From the NCBI GenBank assembly GCA_041060555.1, contig JBEUDS010000020.1: a stretch of 64,000 bases of DNA, one strand, 5' to 3'. The position numbers and the translations under genes were made by a program. The notes below the pieces were generated by a model. The model worked only from the letters and a program-made list of their open reading frames with translations. It made no database searches and was not told the DNA's origin. Source of the stretch: CAUJIW01 sp963205175 (lineage in GTDB: Bacteria; Pseudomonadota; Alphaproteobacteria; Sphingomonadales; Sphingomonadaceae). Of this stretch, positions 18,306 to 28,404 are shown piece by piece; positions within the stretch are counted from its first letter, which is position 1; each line of letters begins with the position of its first letter.

Positions 18306-19256
18306 TTATCGCCGCCCCGCCCACGCCTGTTCGATCACGGCGAGGCGTTCGCGCCAGCGCGTGGCGGGGTCTAGGGCGGTGAACTCGGCGGACAACCGCT
18401 CGACCAGCACCGCCACCGGTTCCACCGCGTCGATCAGCCCGACACTCTGGCCGGCGCTGTAGGTATCGCGCCAGGGCCGCGCCCCGCCGGGCAGGCTGAT
18501 CCGGCCGCCGGCGATCTGGTCGGCGTCCAGCCCGGCCGCCTCCAGCGAGTCCCGAATCCAGTTGGCCGGCACGCCGTTCATCGCCGCCGACACCACGATA
18601 CGATCGATGCCCGCCGCCGCGATCATGTCGCGGTGGGCCGGCACCACGCCGCTTTCCGGCGTGGCAATGAAGCGGGTGCCCATGCAGGCAAGATCGCCCC
18701 CCAGCGCCAGCGCGCCGGCCATGCCGGCGGCGTCGGCGATCCCGCCGGCGACGATCAGCAGCCCGCCCCACAGCCGGCGCAAGGCCGGCACGAAGGCCAG
18801 CGGCGTGATGAAGCCGGTATGGCCGCCCGCCCCGGCACAGGTCGCCATCAGCCCGTCGACGCCGGCGGCGATCGCCTTCTCGGCATGGCGCAGGGTGGTG
18901 ACGTCCTGGATGATACGACCACCCCACCCGTGCACCCGCTCGGCCAGTCGCGTCGGGTCACCGATACTGGAAAGTACCAGGGGCACACGGTGGCGCTCGA
19001 ACAGTGCCAGCTTGGCCTCGCCGTCCGGCTCGGTGGCGATGCGCGCCGGCAGGTTGACGATGGCGGGGCCAGGCGCATCCAGGCCGGCCAGCGCGTCGAG
19101 ATAGCGCGCGCAGTCCTCCAGCGACGTCACCGTGCCGCCCTGCCAGCCGGCGACAACGCCGGCCCGCGCGCAGGCGACCGCCAGCGGCACCGACGAGGCG
19201 AAGCTCATCGGCGCGCACATCAGCGGCAGGGTCAGGCGTTCGAACATCAGACCCAC
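18306..19256 (-). CDS. Nitronate monooxygenase family flavoprotein
   Basis: The 316-residue protein is a TIM-barrel flavoprotein of the nitronate monooxygenase / FabK superfamily. It opens LTLPLMCAPMSFASS and carries the flavin-phosphate region LLIVAGGIADAAGMAGALALGGDLACMGTRF (about 165-195) with CAGAGGHTG before it. These enzymes use FMN. Members in acyl-CoA degradation clusters may instead act as enoyl or dienoyl reductases, but this is not proven. The GTG at 19256 lies four bases after the stop of the dehydratase-like gene, so the two form one operon; an ATG at 19247 is an alternative start. Confidence 0.82.
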   Translation of the reverse strand: MGLMFERLTLPLMCAPMSFASSVPLAVACARAGVVAGWQGGTVTSLEDCARYLDALAGLDAPGPAIVNLPARIATEPDGEAKLALFERHRVPLVLSSIGDPTRLAERVHGWGGRIIQDVTTLRHAEKAIAAGVDGLMATCAGAGGHTGFITPLAFVPALRRLWGGLLIVAGGIADAAGMAGALALGGDLACMGTRFIATPESGVVPAHRDMIAAAGIDRIVVSAAMNGVPANWIRDSLEAAGLDADQIAGGRISLPGGARPWRDTYSAGQSVGLIDAVEPVAVLVERLSAEFTALDPATRWRERLAVIEQAWAGRR

Positions 19257-19260
19257 CCGG

Positions 19261-20784
19261 TCAACCAGCGTCAGCCTTTGTGGCGGTGCTGATGCCGGCC
19301 AGGTTCTCGGCGTAACCCTTCTTGCGATCGACCTCCATGCCGCGCAGAATCTGGATGCGCTGCGCCTGCGGCGAGCCGGCGCCGTGCATCGATTCCGTCA
19401 GGTAGCCGACGGCGTTGCGCCCCAGCGTCATGTTCTCGATCAGCCGCAGCATCCGCTGGCGCACTTCCACCGGCAGGTTGGAACGGCCGCGCAGATATTT
19501 CTCCAGCATCGGCCCGGTCACGTTGCTGCGGAAGTCCGCCTCCGACGGTAGCGTCACCATCAGGCCGCCGGCGATGTCCTGGGCCAGCCGCGAAATTTCA
19601 TACGGGAAGCGGGTGACGTTGTGCTTGCACACGTTGGCCAGCATGGCGTCGTTCATGTAGATGCCCGACGGCAGTTGCTTCGCCTCGTGGCTGGAGGCGA
19701 TGCCCGAGGAATAGATGGTCTCGTTGAGATGGGTCATCTCGACCAGCTTGTCCTTGATGTGGCTGGCACCATCGGCGCCGTTGTATTCGGCGATGGCCGC
19801 GGCCGCCCCCACCATCACGTCGCCCAGCCCGGTTTTGCAGACATAGCTCGCCCGATGATAGGCGGTGAACCGCGCCACCATCTCCTGGGCGAATTCATAC
19901 TCACCGTCCATCAGCACATGGTCCCAGGGGATGAACACGTCGTCGAACACCACCAGCGTTTCCTGGCCGCCGAACTTCGCATTGCCCTTGTCGATGTCGC
20001 CGGCCTCCAGCGCCCGGGTATCGCAGGACTGGCGGCCGTAGATGTAGGTCAGCCCCGGCGCGTCGCCCGGCACCAGCCCGACCACCGCATAGTCCTTGTC
20101 CGCCGGCCCAAGGTTCATGGTCGGCATGACGCAGATCCAGTGGGAATTGAGCCCCCCGGTCATGTGCGCCTTGGCGCCGCGCACGAACAGCCCCTCCTTG
20201 GTGCGCCGGGTGACGTGCATGAACAGGTCGGGGTCGGCCTGTTCGCTCGGCCGCTTCGAGCGATCGCCCTTGGGGTCGGTCATGCCGGCGCCGATGATGA
20301 TGTTGTGCCGCTGCGCCTGGCGCATGAATTCCAGGTAGCGCTGATGGTAGCTGGTGCCGTGCTTGGCATCGATGTCGTAGGTGATCGAGTGCAGCACGCT
20401 GATGGTGTCGAGGCCGGCACAGCGCTGGAAGCAGGTTCCGGTGAGCTGGCCCATGCGCCGCTGCATCCGGTTCTTCATCACCAGATCGTTGGGCGAACCG
20501 ACGATGTGCAGGAAGCGATTCACCCGAGCATTAATGAGGTCGCTGTGCGCGGTCGCCAGCTCGGGATCCTCGATGGCGAGATCATAGGTCATCTTCAGTG
20601 CGTTGATCGACGGCCGGATCACCGGGTGGTCAACCGGCTCGGCCACCTTCTCGCCGAACAGATAGACGTTCACCGGACGGCCGCGCAGGCTTTCCAGATA
20701 GTCTTCGCCCGTGACGATCGGCTTGAAGCGTGCCCAGCGGGCCGCGGCAGTCTCATTGGCCAGATCGATAGCCTCGCTCATCAT
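19261..20784 (-). CDS. 4-hydroxybutyryl-CoA dehydratase-like flavoprotein (HpaB family)
   Basis: The 507-residue protein belongs to the HpaB/AbfD family of FAD enzymes. Stretches such as PKGDRSKRPSEQADPD, VRGAKAHMTGGLNSH, SHIKDKLVEMTHLNETIYS and AVGYLTESMHGAGSPQAQRI are of the dehydratase branch rather than the two-component hydroxylases. Cys118 and Cys122 (CFQRC) and His310/Cys316 lie where AbfD binds its [4Fe-4S] cluster (Cys99, Cys103, His292, Cys299), but the last pair is six rather than seven residues apart. AbfD converts 4-hydroxybutyryl-CoA to crotonyl-CoA; here a related hydroxyacyl-CoA may be the substrate. It is divergent from an AraC regulator. No hydroxylase-partner reductase is adjacent. 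Confidence 0.8.
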   Translation of the reverse strand: MMSEAIDLANETAAARWARFKPIVTGEDYLESLRGRPVNVYLFGEKVAEPVDHPVIRPSINALKMTYDLAIEDPELATAHSDLINARVNRFLHIVGSPNDLVMKNRMQRRMGQLTGTCFQRCAGLDTISVLHSITYDIDAKHGTSYHQRYLEFMRQAQRHNIIIGAGMTDPKGDRSKRPSEQADPDLFMHVTRRTKEGLFVRGAKAHMTGGLNSHWICVMPTMNLGPADKDYAVVGLVPGDAPGLTYIYGRQSCDTRALEAGDIDKGNAKFGGQETLVVFDDVFIPWDHVLMDGEYEFAQEMVARFTAYHRASYVCKTGLGDVMVGAAAAIAEYNGADGASHIKDKLVEMTHLNETIYSSGIASSHEAKQLPSGIYMNDAMLANVCKHNVTRFPYEISRLAQDIAGGLMVTLPSEADFRSNVTGPMLEKYLRGRSNLPVEVRQRMLRLIENMTLGRNAVGYLTESMHGAGSPQAQRIQILRGMEVDRKKGYAENLAGISTATKADAG

Positions 20785-20858
20785 GCCCTCCCCAATCCCA
20801 ATGATACGTTTTCCGGTGGTTCGTTGCGGCCATTTTAGCCGTTGCCGGTGCCCGCCGA

Positions 20859-20877
20859 CAGGTCCATATCAGACCTG
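20859..20877. promoter_or_regulatory. Inverted repeat CAGGTC-N7-GACCTG in the divergent dehydratase/AraC promoter
   Basis: Six-base arms are separated by CATATCA and lie 35 bases upstream of the AraC-type gene and 75 bases upstream of the dehydratase-like gene. The placement fits an operator controlling one or both genes, probably bound by the AraC-type product, although AraC proteins often prefer direct repeats. Confidence 0.4.
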
Positions 20878-20911
20878 AAAACACACTCAATCGTGCACAG
20901 CAAGGCAACCG

Positions 20912-21925
20912 ATGGCGACCATCGACGCCCATTATTTCCGGGTCTGCACCCTGGGCGCCGAGCGTGCCGGACACAACCGCGCCGCCCTGCTGGCCACCGC
21001 CAACCTGGTCGAGGCCGACATCAGCCGCCCCGGCTGGCGGGGCAGCGTCGAGGCGATGACCATACTGGTGCGCGCCATCTGGGCCGCACTCGACGACGAA
21101 CACATGGGCTGCACCGACACACCGGTACGCCCCGGCGCCTTCGCGCTGATGACGGAGCTTGCCTTGACCCAGCCGACGGTGCAGGCGGCGCTCGCCAAGG
21201 GGATGGCGTTTTACGCGCTGCTGACCGAGGCCATCACCACGCGCCTGGACATCAAGGGCGACCATGCTGTCATTACCGTGCGCTTCCGTCAGCCCGAGCT
21301 GGATGCCGAGCACTATTTCAGCCAGTTCTGGCTGATCATCTGGCACCGTTTCGCCTGCTGGCTGGCGGGCGAGACCGTGCCGCTGCTGCGCGCCGAGTTT
21401 CCCTATGCGCGCCCCATCGGCTACTTCGAGGAGTTCAAGTATCTGTTCCCCGGCAAGTTGCGCTTCGGCGCCAGCGAACACCGGCTGGTACTGGAACGCG
21501 CGTCCCTGGCCGGGCCGGTGAGACGCGGTGAGTCCGAACGGGCGGCGATGGTGGCCCGCGCACCGCTGGATTTCATGACCATTCCGGCCAGCGATCACAG
21601 CGTCTCCCGCCAGGTGCGGCAGTTGCTGCGGCCTCGCGATGCCGCTGGCGGCTTTATCAAGCCATCGCTCGACACCATGGCCGCGGCGCTGGGGCTGACC
21701 CCGGTCACGCTGGCCCGGCGGCTGCGCGAGGAAGGCACCAGCCTGTCACAACTGGCGGAAAATCAGCGCCGGGACATGGCGATCCGCCGGCTCGCCGAGG
21801 GTCGCTCGACCGTGGAGACGATCGCCGCCGAGCTCGGCTACGCCGAGGCCCGCTCCTTCACCCGCGCCTTCCGCGCCTGGACCGGCCAGAGCCCGTTGCG
21901 CTACCGGCGTGGGCAGCGCGACTAG
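20912..21925 (+). CDS. AraC family transcriptional regulator
   Basis: The 337-residue protein has an N-terminal ligand-binding region of the 'arabinose-binding' PF12625 type (about 15-200, with QPTVQAALAKGMAFYALL) and a C-terminal AraC double helix-turn-helix (about 235-330, with GLTPVTLARRLREEGTSLSQL and ETIAAELGYAEARSFTRAFRAWTGQSPLRYR). This architecture is common in activators of catabolic operons. It is transcribed divergently from the dehydratase-like and nitronate monooxygenase genes and likely controls them. A CAGGTC inverted repeat lies between. Confidence 0.92.
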   Translation: MATIDAHYFRVCTLGAERAGHNRAALLATANLVEADISRPGWRGSVEAMTILVRAIWAALDDEHMGCTDTPVRPGAFALMTELALTQPTVQAALAKGMAFYALLTEAITTRLDIKGDHAVITVRFRQPELDAEHYFSQFWLIIWHRFACWLAGETVPLLRAEFPYARPIGYFEEFKYLFPGKLRFGASEHRLVLERASLAGPVRRGESERAAMVARAPLDFMTIPASDHSVSRQVRQLLRPRDAAGGFIKPSLDTMAAALGLTPVTLARRLREEGTSLSQLAENQRRDMAIRRLAEGRSTVETIAAELGYAEARSFTRAFRAWTGQSPLRYRRGQRD

Positions 21926-21954
21926 CCGGCGCTCCAGGCGTCGGACGGTGTGGC

Positions 21955-23118
21955 TTACAGCGTCTCGATGATGGTCACGTTGGCGACACCGCCGCCCTCG
22001 CACATGGTCTGCAGGCCATAGCGCAAGCCGCGCGCCCGCAGCGCATGGACCAGCGTCGCCATCAGCTTGGTGCCGGACGCGCCGAGCGGATGGCCGAGCG
22101 CGATGGCGCCGCCGTTGACGTTGAGCTTGGCATGATCGGCGCCGGTGTGGCGCAGCCAGGCCATCGGCACCGGCGCGAAGGCCTCGTTCACCTCGTAGAG
22201 GTCGATGTCGCCGATCTTCATGCCGGCGCGCTGCAGCGCCCGGTCGGTGGCGAACAACGGCTCCTCCAGCATGATCACCGGATCACCGGCGGTAACCGTC
22301 AGATTATGGATGCGCGCCAGCGGCGTCAGGTTGTGCGCCTTCAGCGCGCGCTCGGAGACAATCAGCGCCGCCGACGAACCATCGCAAATCTGGCTGGACG
22401 TCGCCGCCGTGATGACGCCGCCTTCGGCCAGCAGCTTGACGCCGGCCATGGACTCAGGACTTGCGTCGTAGCGGATACCCTCGTCCTTGACGTGCAGTTC
22501 CTTGCTGCCATCCGGCAGCGTGATCTCGACTGGCACAATTTCCTTGTCGAACGCGCCAGCCTGCGTGGCCGCTGCCGCCCGTTTGTGACTTTCCAGCCCG
22601 AAGGCGTCGAGGTCCGCGCGGCTCAGGCCCCACTTCTTGGCGATCATCTCGGCGCCGGCGAACTGGCTGAATCCCTTAACGCTGAAGCGATCCTTGATCG
22701 CCTGGCTGTTGGCGTCGAAGCCCTGCTCGCGCATGGCTGAAAGCCCCATCGGCACCCGGCTCATGCTCTCGACGCCGGCCGCGATGACGACATCCTGGGC
22801 ACCCGACATCACGGCCTGGGCGGCAAAATGCACCGCCTGCTGCGACGAGCCGCACTGACGATCAATGGACACCGCCGGCACGCTGGTCGGCAGTTTCGAG
22901 GCCAGCACGCAATTGCGCCCGATGTGCAGCGCCTGCTCGCCGGCCTGGCCGACGCAGCCCATGATCACATCCTCGATCGCGGCCGGATCGATGCCGGTGC
23001 GATCGACGATCGCATTGAGGCTGACGGCGCCAAGATCGGCCGGATGAATGCCCGACAGCCGCCCGTTGCGCCGGCCACCGGCCGTGCGCAGCGCATCAAC
23101 AATATAAGCTTCCGCCAT
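21955..23118 (-). CDS. Acetyl-CoA acetyltransferase (thiolase)
   Basis: The 387-residue enzyme is a canonical thiolase that cleaves 3-ketoacyl-CoA with CoA, or condenses acetyl-CoA. The nucleophile Cys89 is in SIDRQCGSSQQA, the catalytic His in NVNGGAIALGHPLGASG, and the second Cys in MCEGGG near the C-terminus. The start has GGAGAG six bases upstream. It is the last gene of a minus-strand run with a nitronate monooxygenase-like gene and an acyl-CoA dehydrogenase pair, so a degradative thiolysis step is more likely than PHA precursor synthesis, although supply to phaC is possible. Confidence 0.92.
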   Translation of the reverse strand: MAEAYIVDALRTAGGRRNGRLSGIHPADLGAVSLNAIVDRTGIDPAAIEDVIMGCVGQAGEQALHIGRNCVLASKLPTSVPAVSIDRQCGSSQQAVHFAAQAVMSGAQDVVIAAGVESMSRVPMGLSAMREQGFDANSQAIKDRFSVKGFSQFAGAEMIAKKWGLSRADLDAFGLESHKRAAAATQAGAFDKEIVPVEITLPDGSKELHVKDEGIRYDASPESMAGVKLLAEGGVITAATSSQICDGSSAALIVSERALKAHNLTPLARIHNLTVTAGDPVIMLEEPLFATDRALQRAGMKIGDIDLYEVNEAFAPVPMAWLRHTGADHAKLNVNGGAIALGHPLGASGTKLMATLVHALRARGLRYGLQTMCEGGGVANVTIIETL

Positions 23119-23171
23119 TTGTATCTCTCCAGAACTGAATAGGTGTCGTTAAAACAGGATCAACAGTAGGC

Positions 23172-24212
<1,041 letters not shown>

Positions 24213-24259
24213 TTATCATTCCGCAAAAGGCCCACCGGCGCGCCGGCAAGCATCCGGCC

Positions 24260-25465
24260 TCAGGCCGGGATCTGGTTGAACGGCACACCCTTGTCGGGGC
24301 GATAATCCTGCGGCAGGCCGAGGATCTTCTCCGCAATGGTGTTGAGCAGCATCTCGTCCGCGCCACCAGCGATGCGGCCGGTGGGCGCGTTGATCCAGCT
24401 CGCCGTCCAGTCTTCCTTGACGAAGGCATGAGGGTCGAAGTGCAGGCCGAGATTACCCTGCAGATCGATCGCCATTTCCGACAATTTCTGCCGGCTGCGC
24501 ACGGCGACCAGCTTGTTGAGCGAGCCTTCCGCCCCCGGCTCCATGCCGGCCTGCATCATTTTCATCGCCCGCGTGGTGATCGACTCCAACCCTGCGCGCA
24601 TCGCATAGTTGCGCGCGATCGTCGAACGGATACGCGCATCCTCCAGCGCCGGTCGGCCGTTGAGGCTGCAGGTGCGCGCCAGATCGACGAACAGGTCGAG
24701 CGGCGGGCCGAAGCCGGCACTGTCCGTCGCCACGTAGCGCTCGATCATCAGGGTCGCCATGGCCACCGCGAAGCCGCCGCCCACAGGGCTCATGCGCTGG
24801 GCATCCGTCAGCTTGACGTCATCGAAGAACACCTCGTTGACGTGGCTGTCGCCGCCGGCAAGCTTGATCGGCCGCACCGTCACCCCCGGCGCGCGCATAT
24901 CGACCCAGAAATAGGTCAGGCCCTTGTGCTTGGGCACGGTGGGATCGGTACGGGCGACGATCACGCCATAGTCGGAGTATTGCGCCCAGCTGGTCCAAAC
25001 CTTCTGGCCATTGAGTTTCCAGCCGTTGCCATCCTGCTCCGCCCGCGTGCGCAGGCCGGCAAGGTCGGACCCGCCGGCGGGTTCGGAAAACAGCTGACAC
25101 CAGATTTCCTCGCCCTTCAGCGCAGCGATCACCCGCTCGCGCATCCACGCCTTGTCCTCGCAGAAGCGGATCAGGATCGGCACCGGCATCCCCAGCGAGA
25201 TACCGAAATAGACGCTCGGCATCCCGAAGCTCATCTCCTCGGTGTCGAACGTCACTTTCTCCAGATGCGACAGCCCCTGCCCTCCGACCGCGGTCGGCCA
25301 GTTGATGCCGGCATAGCCGGCATCGAACTTGGCACGCTGGTAACGCCGCGCCAGCGCCAGATCCTCGACCTCGGAAAGGCCCCGCCGGGCGTCCCGCCCA
25401 TAGATCGGCGCCATTGACTGAAGCCAGGCGCGTGCCTTGGCCCGATAGGTGTCCACGTCGCTCAT
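24260..25465 (-). CDS. Acyl-CoA dehydrogenase, larger subunit of a pair
   Basis: The 401-residue flavoprotein has the acyl-CoA dehydrogenase layout: N-terminal helical domain, beta domain with WCQLFSEPAGGSDLAGL (about 120-137) and GWKLNGQKVWTSWAQ, and C-terminal helices ending RIAGGADEMLLNTIAEKILGLP, the FAD-contact region. It oxidises acyl-CoA to 2-enoyl-CoA. Its start overlaps the stop of the neighbouring, smaller dehydrogenase gene by four bases. Such adjacent unequal pairs form alpha2beta2 enzymes in steroid side-chain catabolism, for example the ChsE pairs of actinobacteria. A motif B site controls the pair. Confidence 0.9.
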   Translation of the reverse strand: MSDVDTYRAKARAWLQSMAPIYGRDARRGLSEVEDLALARRYQRAKFDAGYAGINWPTAVGGQGLSHLEKVTFDTEEMSFGMPSVYFGISLGMPVPILIRFCEDKAWMRERVIAALKGEEIWCQLFSEPAGGSDLAGLRTRAEQDGNGWKLNGQKVWTSWAQYSDYGVIVARTDPTVPKHKGLTYFWVDMRAPGVTVRPIKLAGGDSHVNEVFFDDVKLTDAQRMSPVGGGFAVAMATLMIERYVATDSAGFGPPLDLFVDLARTCSLNGRPALEDARIRSTIARNYAMRAGLESITTRAMKMMQAGMEPGAEGSLNKLVAVRSRQKLSEMAIDLQGNLGLHFDPHAFVKEDWTASWINAPTGRIAGGADEMLLNTIAEKILGLPQDYRPDKGVPFNQIPA

Positions 25466-26556
25466 GCCGCCACTCCCGTCAGCTCGCTGACCAGCAGGTC
25501 TTCCCAGAAGAACATGTTGCCCTGTTCGATCGCCAGACTGCGCGCCCGGCGCATGTGGAGATGCAGACCGGCTTCCCAGGTCACGCCAATACCACCGTGA
25601 ATCTGCACGGTGTCGCGCGCGGTCGTATCATAGGCTTCCGTCGCCGACAGCCGTGCCGCGGCGGCGGCCTTCAGGAAGTCGGGCGAGCCGTCGGATGCCG
25701 CGGCATGGATGCAGTTGGCTCGGGCAAGCTCGACCAAGCCGTAGAGTTCAGCTATCCGGTGCTTCACCGACTGAAAACCGCCGATCGGCTGGCCGAACGC
25801 CTTGCGGGTGTTGGCATAGTCACGGGCAATGAACAGCAGCGCTTCCGCGCCGCCGGTCTGCTCGTGTGCCGTCACCACCGCCATGCGGGCAAGGATGGTC
25901 TGCGCCAGGCTGAGCGCCGGCGCGCCGTCAACCAGCAGCGTCGCCGGCACCTGATCGAACCCGAGGTCGGCATAGAGTCGGCTGTTGTCGAAGCTGTCGA
26001 TCGCCGTGCGTTTGGCCGCCGTCAAATCAGCCAGCACCAGCGCCGGCTGGCCAGCATGGTTCGCCCACACCAGCGCGACATCCGCCCGCAGACCCGCGAC
26101 CACACCCGGCTTGCCGCCAGTGAGCACACCGTTGGCGAAACGGGCCTCAGGCAAGGAGGGCAGCGGCGCGTTGCCCTCCGCGAAAGCGACGGTCGCCAGC
26201 TTCTCGCCACTCGCCAAGGCAGGCAACAGCGACGCCTTGAGATCATCGCCACCGGCCGCGAGCACCGCCTGGGCAGCGCCATCACCCACGGTCAGAAACG
26301 GGGCGCCGGCGGTCGCGGCGCCACAGGCCTGCGCCACCAGCCCGAGCTCGACGAGGCCAAGCCCCAGCCCGCCATAGGCTTCCGGCAAGGCCAGGGCGGT
26401 CCAGCCCTGCTCGACCGCGGTTTTCCAGAATATATCGTCCCAGGCGCCTTGCTGCTCCAGCAGTTTCAGCAGCCGGTCCTTGTCCATCCGGGCGTCCAGC
26501 ACGCGGCGGGACTCGGTGGCAATCGCTTGTTGGCCGTCATCATACAGGATTGACAT
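25462..26556 (-). CDS. Acyl-CoA dehydrogenase, smaller subunit of a pair
   Basis: The 364-residue protein has the family's C-terminal segment RKAFGQPIGGFQSVKHRIAELY and VQIHGGIGVTWEAGLHLHMRRA, but a weak central beta domain without the SEPxxGSD motif. It is therefore likely the partner subunit that completes the FAD site rather than a stand-alone enzyme. GGGAGAG lies seven bases before the ATG. The gene is translationally coupled to the larger subunit downstream. A motif B operator lies 31-48 bases upstream of the start, overlapping the expected promoter. Confidence 0.88.
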   Translation of the reverse strand: MSILYDDGQQAIATESRRVLDARMDKDRLLKLLEQQGAWDDIFWKTAVEQGWTALALPEAYGGLGLGLVELGLVAQACGAATAGAPFLTVGDGAAQAVLAAGGDDLKASLLPALASGEKLATVAFAEGNAPLPSLPEARFANGVLTGGKPGVVAGLRADVALVWANHAGQPALVLADLTAAKRTAIDSFDNSRLYADLGFDQVPATLLVDGAPALSLAQTILARMAVVTAHEQTGGAEALLFIARDYANTRKAFGQPIGGFQSVKHRIAELYGLVELARANCIHAAASDGSPDFLKAAAAARLSATEAYDTTARDTVQIHGGIGVTWEAGLHLHMRRARSLAIEQGNMFFWEDLLVSELTGVAA

Positions 26557-26586
26557 CAGTCGAATCTCTCCCTCAATTAAGAGCGC

Positions 26587-26604
26587 AAGTTATATAACTA
26601 AGTA
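26587..26604. promoter_or_regulatory. Motif B operator, site 1
   Basis: The 18-mer AAGTTA-TATAAC-TAAGTA lies upstream of the acyl-CoA dehydrogenase pair (start 26556). It contains the perfect palindrome AGTTATATAACT. Four more copies of the same layout occur at 46904, 55956, 57606 and 63286, always close to a start of an acyl-CoA gene. Confidence 0.7.
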
Positions 26605-26701
26605 ATATTGATCAAGCGCAACCCGCCGCCTGATCGCCATGAAACGCCCGGGGAGACGGTCCGTGTTATCAGGCCGCAGAACTGACCTTCCCCCGCCGCC
26701 A

Positions 26702-28315
26702 TCAACGCGGCGGAATGAGCCCCTGCGCGACAAGCATATGACGCAATTCCGCCTTTTGCACCTTGCCACTGGGCGTTCGCGGAAACCCTGTCACGATCAT
26801 CAGGTGCTCAGGCGTCTTCTGGCGGGCGACACCGCGTGCCCGGAACGCCGCGCTGATCGCCTCCAGAGTCACCGTCTGCCCGTCCTCCACGATGACCACA
26901 GCGCCGACCACCTCGCCCAGGCGTTTGTCGGGCACGCCGATCGCCGCCACTTCGCGAACCGCCGGCAGATCGAGCAACAGCTCCTCGACCTCACGGGAAG
27001 AGATGTTCTCGCCACCACGAATGATAATGTCCTTCTTGCGATCGGTGATGGCGAGGAAGCCGTCGGCGTCGATTCGACCGATGTCGCCCGTCAGGAACCA
27101 ACCGCCGGGCAGAAAGGCCGCGGCATTGAGCGCGCTGTCGGTATAACCCAGGAAGCGTTCCGGCCCGCGCACGGCGATCTCGCCCTCGGCGCCGGCCGGC
27201 ACGTCGGTGCCGTCGTCATCGACCAGTCGCACCTCGACCCCGGGATTGGGCCGGCCGTCCGTGTTAAGCCGTTTTTGCAGCGGATCCTCGGGCAGGCACT
27301 GCGAGACCGTCGGCATTTCCGTCGAGCCATAGCAGCGGCAGCAGCGGATGCCCGCGGCCTCGCTCGCCGCCACCAGCGCCGGCGGCACGGTGGTTGCGCC
27401 AATCAGGAACTGCTGCAGGCTGGAAAGGTCATGGCCATCGCGTGCGGCGGCCTCCAGCATCCCGGCAAGGTGGAACGGTGTGCCCGACGTCTGGGTGACG
27501 CGGAAGCGTGCCACCAGTTCGGCCGCCGCCGCTGCTTCAAAACTCTCCATCAGCACCATCGGCCGGCCGAGCAGGGCATGCCCGAGAATGGCGAGCGTAC
27601 CGGCGATATGGCCAGACGGCCACGGCGCCAGCCAGCTCTCGTCCGCCGGCCGGTCACGGCGCCCGATCTCCAGCTCGGCAACCAGCGATTGGGCGGAGTG
27701 GCGCACGCCCTTGGGGGCGGCGGTGGTGCCGGAGGTGTAAAGCAGCAGCGCCACGGCTTCGGGATCGACAGTGACGTCAGGGCATTGACCCATCGGCAGA
27801 GCGTCGTAGGCAACCGCGCCCGGCGGTATGTCCCGGCCGATGACAATCCGGTGACGCAACGCCGGCAAATCCGGCAACCGGGCAAGACGATCAGCATAGT
27901 CAATGTTGCGCCAGCGGTCGGGCGTCACCAGCAACGCCGCGCCACTGTCGGCAAGGATATGGGCCAGTTCGTGCGGTCCGTAGATATGCACGATCGGCAG
28001 CACCGTGCAGCCGAGGGCTGCCGCCGCCTGGAAGATGATCGCGTTCTCAAGGCTGTTGGGCAGTTGCATGGCAATGGTCTCACCCGGCATGACACCCAGC
28101 GCACGAAAGGCGCCGGCCAGCCGGCGACCGGCGGCGTGGATGTCACCAAGCGTTGCCTGGCGCGCACCCTCGCCACCATGGACATGAAGCAGCGCGTCAG
28201 GATGGCGTCTCGCGGCCTCGGTCATCGCCACGCCCATCGCGCGCGGCGCCCCGATGCCGATTCGCGCCCACGCGGCGTGCAGTGTCGTCGGCATATCGGC
28301 CGAGTTCATGGTCAT
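26702..28315 (-). CDS. Acyl-CoA synthetase (AMP-forming)
   Basis: The 537-residue enzyme activates a carboxylic acid to its CoA thioester through an acyl-adenylate. The phosphate-binding motif YTSGTTAAPKGV (about 190-201), the A5 region CYGSTEMPT, TGDIGRIDADGFL and the C-terminal lysine motif TPSGKVQKAEL are all present. Similarity is to cyclohexanecarboxylate-CoA-ligase-like members of the family. GGAGGAAAC precedes the ATG at 28315. It is divergent from a second acyl-CoA dehydrogenase pair, so ligase and dehydrogenase likely act on the same acid. The long open frame on the opposite strand is a shadow. Confidence 0.9.
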   Translation of the reverse strand: MTMNSADMPTTLHAAWARIGIGAPRAMGVAMTEAARRHPDALLHVHGGEGARQATLGDIHAAGRRLAGAFRALGVMPGETIAMQLPNSLENAIIFQAAAALGCTVLPIVHIYGPHELAHILADSGAALLVTPDRWRNIDYADRLARLPDLPALRHRIVIGRDIPPGAVAYDALPMGQCPDVTVDPEAVALLLYTSGTTAAPKGVRHSAQSLVAELEIGRRDRPADESWLAPWPSGHIAGTLAILGHALLGRPMVLMESFEAAAAAELVARFRVTQTSGTPFHLAGMLEAAARDGHDLSSLQQFLIGATTVPPALVAASEAAGIRCCRCYGSTEMPTVSQCLPEDPLQKRLNTDGRPNPGVEVRLVDDDGTDVPAGAEGEIAVRGPERFLGYTDSALNAAAFLPGGWFLTGDIGRIDADGFLAITDRKKDIIIRGGENISSREVEELLLDLPAVREVAAIGVPDKRLGEVVGAVVIVEDGQTVTLEAISAAFRARGVARQKTPEHLMIVTGFPRTPSGKVQKAELRHMLVAQGLIPPR

Positions 28316-28404
28316 GTTTCCTCCCCGTCGCGGCGTTACCCGCCTGTTCGCGCGCGAGGATGGATTTCTTTTTTCCCACTCGTCAATCCTGGAGTTTCGT
28401 GCTG

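Noticed and set aside
19261..20784. Reading this gene as a 4-hydroxyphenylacetate 3-monooxygenase (HpaB)
   Set aside because: The CxxxC pair, the His/Cys region and several conserved stretches fit the 4-hydroxybutyryl-CoA dehydratase branch better, and no small flavin reductase gene is adjacent.
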